Shown: piece by piece, positions 60,462-64,000 of the stretch
Layout of the letters: each line of letters opens with the position of its first letter
Numbering within the stretch: the first letter of the stretch is position 1
NCBI RefSeq assembly: GCF_031458395.1
Contig: NZ_JAVDYJ010000001.1
Span: forward strand, 2,542,001-2,606,000
Direction: 5' to 3'
Length of the DNA: 64,000 nucleotides
From: Enteractinococcus fodinae
GTDB lineage: Bacteria > Actinomycetota > Actinomycetes > Actinomycetales > Micrococcaceae
Position numbers and translations under genes: made by a program
The notes under the pieces: model-generated
What the model saw: the letters and a program-made list of their open reading frames with translations, nothing else
Databases searched by the model: none
Told to the model about the DNA's origin: nothing

Positions 60462-61010
60462 CTAAGGGACCACCGGGTGCCCAGTCCAGGTAGTACCCGT
60501 TCGCTGGAACTGCCACCGCTGATGTGGGTCAGTTGCCAGATCTAACCAGTCGAGGCGGTCCAGTCGGATGCTGATCCAGGCGAACCGTTCAAATGCGGTG
60601 CGCGCATCTGGGGCATCAGCGGTCTCCAACGGGGTGCCCGGCGGCGCAGTCGGTGCATAGAGTTCCCGGCTGTGCGGTGCCAACGTGTCCCACACGCGGT
60701 GGCGCTCGGCGGGATCCTCGATGATCTGGGCTTGCCCTTCGGCGCGCAACTGCACCGATGTCGCCGCATCATAGAACATCAGCGCGACGGTAGGACGGGC
60801 CAGCATTTCAGGGAGCTTGTCTGAAGCAGTGTGGGTCGCGAAGTACACCCGTTCCGGGTCGGTGGCGAAGTCACGGATAATCACCGACCGAGCACGGGGC
60901 TGTCCCGCTGCGGTCACGGTCGCCAACGTTGCCAGGGTGAACCCGGTCCGCTGTGTCGTGGCAGCACGCAGCGATTCCCAAATCGATGCCAGCAGATCCT
61001 GATGGTCCAT
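60462..61010 (-). CDS. Pyridoxamine-5-phosphate-oxidase-like FMN-binding protein
   Basis: A 182-residue split-barrel flavin-binding protein. FTLATLATVTAAGQPRARSVIIRDF, VYFATHTASDKLPEMLARPTVALMFYD and the C-terminal LDRLDWLDL match the general-stress/PNPOx-like Alr4036 group rather than true PdxH. It may oxidise or sequester a small molecule using FMN. ATG 61010 follows AGAGAG; longer frames overlap the upstream oxidoreductase gene. The two are probably cotranscribed, which could supply flavin-dependent chemistry together. Confidence 0.82.
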   Translation of the reverse strand: MDHQDLLASIWESLRAATTQRTGFTLATLATVTAAGQPRARSVIIRDFATDPERVYFATHTASDKLPEMLARPTVALMFYDAATSVQLRAEGQAQIIEDPAERHRVWDTLAPHSRELYAPTAPPGTPLETADAPDARTAFERFAWISIRLDRLDWLDLATDPHQRWQFQRTGTTWTGHPVVP

Positions 61011-61035
61011 GGATAACTCTCTATAGACGCGCCAG

Positions 61036-62025
61036 TTAGAACCAGGTCTCGGCGAGGAGCTCATACGAGCGATCGCGCACTGCCGGATCATACGCATAAG
61101 TCACGGTGATCAGTTCGTCCGCACCGGTCCGTTCGACGAATGCTTCGAGTTCCTGTTTTACGGTGTGCGGGGTACCCACCGCTTTCATCCGAAGCATCGC
61201 ATGATCTGCCGGACCGCGAGCGCTGAATTGCTCGGCGTTCAGTGGAGGCTGCAGCAGCCGGCGTTGGCCGGTCTGAATGTCTTGGAACATCTGCTCGACG
61301 ACGGTGAACTCTCGTTGTGCTTCGTCGTCGTTGTCGGCCACCATGACATTGATGCCCGCCATCACGTACGGCTCCTCAAGTTCCGCTGTAGGGGCCGCGG
61401 GGTTGAAGGCGTCGCGGTAGACCTGAATGGCCTGATCCAGCTGATCGGGGGCAAAGTGCGAGGCCACCGAAAACGGTAGCCCGAGTTGGCCAGCAATGGA
61501 GGCCCCATTGACCGTGGAACCCAGCACCCAGATGGGCACGTTGGTACCCGCTGATACGGCGGAAACAATAGGCATGCTATAGGCCGTGCCATCTTCGGCA
61601 AACCAGCCCTGCAGGTCATAGATGTGCTGGGCGAACTGTTGCGGTTCGGCAGAGGAACGGCTCAAGGCTTGGGCGGTCATCATGTCGGTACCCGGTGCGC
61701 GCCCCAGACCCAGATCGATCCGGTTGCCGTGCATATTGGCCAGGGTTCCGTATTGTTCGGCAACCATCAGGGGCGCATGGTTGGGCAACATGACCCCACC
61801 GGAACCAAGGCGAATCTTGTCGGTGCACTGGGCGGCCTGGGAGATCAGCAGCGCGGTCGAGCTGGCCGCCAGGTTGGGCGTGTTGTGGTGTTCAGCGAAC
61901 CAGATCCGGCGATAACCCCACTCATCGGCGAGCCGTGCCGAGTTCATCGAGGCCTCAATGGCGTCGCGGGCCGTCGAGCCTTCAGAGATGGAGACGAGAT
62001 CGAGAATACTTAGCGGTACAGACAA
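61036..62025 (-). CDS. LLM-class flavin-dependent oxidoreductase (MsnO8-like)
   Basis: A 329-residue bacterial-luciferase-like monooxygenase. VPLSILDLVSISEGSTARDAI at the N-terminus, WFAEHHNTPNLAASSTALLI, LGSGGVMLPNHAPLMVAEQYGTL and DLGLGRAPGTD identify the MsnO8 subgroup. It uses reduced flavin to oxidise an organic substrate; the substrate is not evident. The TTG at 62025 gives the family-length N-terminus and has AAGGAAAA upstream at slightly long spacing; the GTG at 62055 is the alternative. Confidence 0.88.
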   Translation of the reverse strand: MSVPLSILDLVSISEGSTARDAIEASMNSARLADEWGYRRIWFAEHHNTPNLAASSTALLISQAAQCTDKIRLGSGGVMLPNHAPLMVAEQYGTLANMHGNRIDLGLGRAPGTDMMTAQALSRSSAEPQQFAQHIYDLQGWFAEDGTAYSMPIVSAVSAGTNVPIWVLGSTVNGASIAGQLGLPFSVASHFAPDQLDQAIQVYRDAFNPAAPTAELEEPYVMAGINVMVADNDDEAQREFTVVEQMFQDIQTGQRRLLQPPLNAEQFSARGPADHAMLRMKAVGTPHTVKQELEAFVERTGADELITVTYAYDPAVRDRSYELLAETWF

Positions 62026-62150
62026 GGTCGGAGTTTTCCTTTCGTGGGCACACACCCATGCGCCGTATGAGGTACTCCTCGCAGCCTAGCTGGCCTCGCC
62101 ACTGGCTCGCATCGAGGGTGACCTTCCCCGTCATACGTTGCCGCTCTCGG

Positions 62151-62561
62151 CTAAGCAAGGATTAATCCGACGCCGCACGTGGCCAGTCCAGCGACCAAAA
62201 AGACCACTCCCACCCAGAGCAGAACAATCCAGCGGCTCGGTGAGGTTCGACCAGCGCCCATGGCCGAGAAGAAGAACCCTGCCGGCATCAGAATGGCGGC
62301 GATGAGCACTCCGGTGCGGCTCAGCCACAACCACCCGTCGGTCAGCGAGGTGGTCTCTGTTAAGAGGAGACATACTAATCCGAGGGTAATCAGCACACCG
62401 GCGTGTGCGTGTCCGGCGCGATAGAACGCCTTTTGAAAATCCGTGGCGGCGACACTGCCACGCAAGATTTGCAGCAATAGCCATCCGCCACTGGCGACCG
62501 TGATCGCGGCGAGGAGCACGATCCCAGCGGTGGTCTGTGCTGCAGGCGAGATCTCAAACAT
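62151..62561 (-). CDS. Four-helix membrane protein, likely target of the divergent TetR regulator
   Basis: A 136-residue protein with four membrane helices (about residues 9-27, 47-65, 72-92 and 108-132) and an FYRAGHAHAGVLITLG segment whose His residues face the second helix. I recognise no named family. GAGGGGG precedes the ATG, and a perfect TATAAT -10 lies 36 bases upstream. That -10 overlaps the palindrome next to tetR, which strongly suggests repression by the neighbouring regulator. Transport or small-molecule resistance would be a reasonable guess. Confidence 0.72.
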   Translation of the reverse strand: MFEISPAAQTTAGIVLLAAITVASGGWLLLQILRGSVAATDFQKAFYRAGHAHAGVLITLGLVCLLLTETTSLTDGWLWLSRTGVLIAAILMPAGFFFSAMGAGRTSPSRWIVLLWVGVVFLVAGLATCGVGLILA

Positions 62562-62596
62562 GGGGACCCCCTCGGGGTGAAGCGTTCGATACACGA

Positions 62597-62602
62597 ATTA
62601 TA
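62597..62602 (-). promoter_or_regulatory. Consensus -10 TATAAT of the membrane protein gene
   Basis: TATAAT on the minus strand, 35 bases upstream of the ATG at 62561. Three of its bases lie within the ATAAC-GCT-GTTAT palindrome. Confidence 0.6.
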
Positions 62603-62612
62603 ACGCTGTTAT
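62600..62612. promoter_or_regulatory. Probable TetR operator ATAAC-GCT-GTTAT
   Basis: A perfect five-base inverted repeat with a three-base centre, placed between divergent genes so that it overlaps the -10 of the membrane gene and sits between the expected -35 and -10 of the tetR gene. Binding would repress both. Confidence 0.6.
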
Positions 62613-62626
62613 GAAACCTGCGGCAG

Positions 62627-62632
62627 TACTAT
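62627..62632 (+). promoter_or_regulatory. -10 hexamer TACTAT of the tetR gene
   Basis: TACTAT lies 11 bases before ATG at 62644, giving a leader of only about four or five bases without a ribosome binding site. Confidence 0.5.
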
Positions 62633-62643
62633 AGACTCGAAAA

Positions 62644-63219
62644 ATGGCTCGCCCAAAAACCCACGACGACACGGTACGCCGTCGCCTGTTAGAAGCGGCT
62701 TCTGAAATTATTGCCCAACAGGGCGTTGACGCGTTATCCATGCGGAAAGCCGCCACAACAGCAAACACCACGACCACGGCCATCTATTCACTCTTTGGCG
62801 GTCGTGAAGCGCTCATCGACGCCGTCGTCACAGAGGGTTTTCAACGCTTCGCCGCGCACCTTCGTGCCGTGCCCCACACCGACGACCCCGACGCCGATCT
62901 GCTCGCGTTAGGCCGCTCCTACCGAATCAACGCATTAGAGAACCCGCATTTTTATCGCGTGATGTTCAACAACACCCTCGGGTCCTCCACGCCCGAACGC
63001 AGCGCAGCAACCTTCGACATGCTCGTCGATGCTGTTGCACGCGCCGCCCAATGCAGCCCACCCCAAGCGCAGAGCAGGGCTTATCGTTTATGGGCCTATA
63101 TTCACGGTCTGGTGACCCTGGAACTCAGTGGTTTCACGACACCACCGAACGATAGCGACAATCGGGAACAAGCCTTCGTTGCAGCCTTACGCGCCTCGAC
63201 ATCATTATTCAGACACTGA
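62644..63219 (+). CDS. TetR/AcrR-family regulator (WHG-domain type)
   Basis: A 191-residue regulator. The N-terminal helix-turn-helix (DTVRRRLLEAASEIIAQQG, LSMRKAATTANTTTTAIYSLFGGREALIDAV) is standard TetR, and the C-terminal domain with NPHFYRVMFNN and LWAYIHGLVTLELSGF resembles the WHG group. It probably represses itself and the divergent membrane protein through the palindrome at 62600-62612. Ligand unknown. The next gene follows six bases after its stop, so the hydrolase may share its transcript. Confidence 0.88.
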   Translation: MARPKTHDDTVRRRLLEAASEIIAQQGVDALSMRKAATTANTTTTAIYSLFGGREALIDAVVTEGFQRFAAHLRAVPHTDDPDADLLALGRSYRINALENPHFYRVMFNNTLGSSTPERSAATFDMLVDAVARAAQCSPPQAQSRAYRLWAYIHGLVTLELSGFTTPPNDSDNREQAFVAALRASTSLFRH

Positions 63220-63279
63220 TAGGCGTTGCAACTGTCCCACATCGACATATTGACGCATCAAACTTACGAGAGGTTGAGC

Positions 63280-63924
63280 TTGCCACTAGTAGACCTGAGC
63301 CACCCGATGACCCCTGGCATGCCCGTGTATCCCGGTGACCCCACCGTTGCTTTCGCCCCGGCAGCCACGCTTGCCGATGACGGCGCTAATGTGTCAGCCC
63401 TGCGATTTGGTTCTCACACCGGCACTCACCTGGATGCTCCCTCGCATATGATCGCCGGAGGGCGCACGGTCGACCAGTTGAATCTGGCTGCATTGCAGGG
63501 CACGGCCTATGTGTTGCATACGCGATCAAACGAAACAGCAGCGCTCCGCGATCAACCCCTCGGGCTCTCCGATCTGGCGCCGATACCAGCGCAGCTTCCT
63601 AACATTGTCTGTATCGCCACCGGGTGGGACCGATACTTTCATGAGCCCGTCTATGAGCACCACCCGTACCTCGAACTTGAACTGGTCGAAGCGCTGTGGG
63701 ACAAGGGCGCGCGGGTCTTAGGAGTGGATATGTTCAGCCCGGACCCGACGCACAGCACTTTGAGCGCACCGGTGCATGAATTCTGGTTAGGGCAGGACGG
63801 GATCATCGTGGAAAATCTCACCGGCCTTCAGCAGCTGCCAGAACGCGTGGAGATGACCATTCTTCCGCTGCCGCTGGCGGGACTCGATGGCTCACCGGTT
63901 CGGGCAATTGCGAGCTACCCCTAG
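63280..63924 (+). CDS. Cyclase family protein (kynurenine-formamidase-like metal hydrolase)
   Basis: A 214-residue metal-dependent hydrolase of the cyclase family. The metal motif HTGTHLDAPSHM (residues 46-57) is intact, and PMTPGMPVYPGDP opens the protein; VDMFSPDPT provides the usual second-half segment. Relatives hydrolyse N-formylkynurenine or isatin; substrate here is not certain. The TTG at 63280 follows GAGAGG by six bases and gives a family-like N-terminus; a TTG at 63226 would add 18 unrelated residues. Transcribed with tetR. Confidence 0.85.
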   Translation: MPLVDLSHPMTPGMPVYPGDPTVAFAPAATLADDGANVSALRFGSHTGTHLDAPSHMIAGGRTVDQLNLAALQGTAYVLHTRSNETAALRDQPLGLSDLAPIPAQLPNIVCIATGWDRYFHEPVYEHHPYLELELVEALWDKGARVLGVDMFSPDPTHSTLSAPVHEFWLGQDGIIVENLTGLQQLPERVEMTILPLPLAGLDGSPVRAIASYP

Positions 63925-63945
63925 CAGCCTCGTTCCGGGCGGCGA

Positions 63946-63951
63946 TAAAAT
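63946..63951 (+). promoter_or_regulatory. -10 hexamer TAAAAT for leaderless mRNA at the window end
   Basis: TAAAAT, six bases (CGGCAC), then ATG at 63958. Confidence 0.55.
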
Positions 63952-63957
63952 CGGCAC

Positions 63958-64000
63958 ATGGCTAACATTGCAAAAGAATTAGCGGACAGTTTTACCAACA
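63958..64000 (+). CDS. N-terminus of an unidentified protein (cut by window end)
   Basis: Only 14 codons are visible (starting MANIAKELADSF), too few to assign. The leaderless promoter arrangement and a helical, well-composed N-terminus support a real gene that continues beyond the window. Confidence 0.5.
   Translation, partial: MANIAKELADSFTN

Noticed and set aside
62131-62484. A 117-codon minus-strand frame overlapping the four-helix membrane protein
   Set aside because: The other frame (62151-62561) has clear membrane helices, a ribosome binding site and a TATAAT promoter; this one is a shadow.
1-64000. CRISPR arrays, tRNA or rRNA genes, prophage and insertion sequences
   Set aside because: Reading every intergenic stretch showed no regularly spaced repeats, no tRNA-like cloverleaf with a CCA-proximal acceptor, no transposase and no integrase.

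Overview
This window is a chromosome segment of a moderately high-G+C actinobacterium. The gene order mutY, N-acetyltransferase, clpC, lysS, panC, DUF2520 protein, PH-domain proteins, DUF3180, folK-folB-folP-folE, ftsH, hpt, tilS, zinc metalloprotease, dacB, ppa is the arrangement I associate with Micrococcaceae (Arthrobacter-like Micrococcales). The genus cannot be named from sequence alone. No rRNA, tRNA, CRISPR array, prophage or insertion sequence was seen, and no gene-free stretch exceeds about 300 bases.

Layout. 1-4000: end of mutY, an N-acetyltransferase, then a small + strand run (low-molecular-weight phosphatase, fructosamine-kinase-like kinase, membrane protein, FMN alpha-hydroxy-acid oxidase). 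4000-8600: clpC, a small membrane protein and lysS on the minus strand. 8600-17200: a catabolic block with a LysR regulator divergent from gabT, a class I glutamine amidotransferase, a PEBP protein, a tandem pair of sarcosine-oxidase-like flavoenzymes and an M13 metallopeptidase. 17250-26820: a long minus-strand run ftsH-folE-folP-folB-folK-DUF3180-three PH-domain proteins-DUF2520-panC, covering folate and pantothenate synthesis plus membrane proteolysis. 27000-33900: a DUF222/HNH protein, hpt-tilS-metalloprotease-dacB, and ppa. 34100-43900: a DNA-binding protein, HAD phosphatase, serS, lipid kinase, pheA, rhodanese, amidase, thioesterase, manganese catalase and several small or secreted proteins. 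43900-54400: an aldehyde dehydrogenase that has lost its catalytic residues, divergent from a degenerate LytR-CpsA-Psr protein, then a HAD phosphatase, an NCS2 permease, a lone LysR effector domain, YceI, a DtxR-type regulator, VanW and a Gln-rich membrane protein. 54400-64000: SRPBCC protein, DEAD-box helicase, ChrA, a YkvI-type transporter, an AlkZ-type glycosylase, a PNPOx-like protein, a luciferase-like monooxygenase, a TetR regulator with a divergent membrane-protein target, a cyclase-family hydrolase and the start of one more gene.

Two signals stand out. First, at least seventeen genes start 6-8 bases after a TANNNT -10 hexamer with no room for a ribosome binding site, the signature of leaderless mRNAs; this fixed several start codons (panC, chrA, rhodanese, aldehyde dehydrogenase and others). 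Second, the aldehyde dehydrogenase at 43897-45318 is an intact, full-length reading frame in which the catalytic Cys, the general-base Glu, the oxyanion Asn and two NAD-contacting Glu residues are all replaced. It is the best candidate here for an undescribed function.
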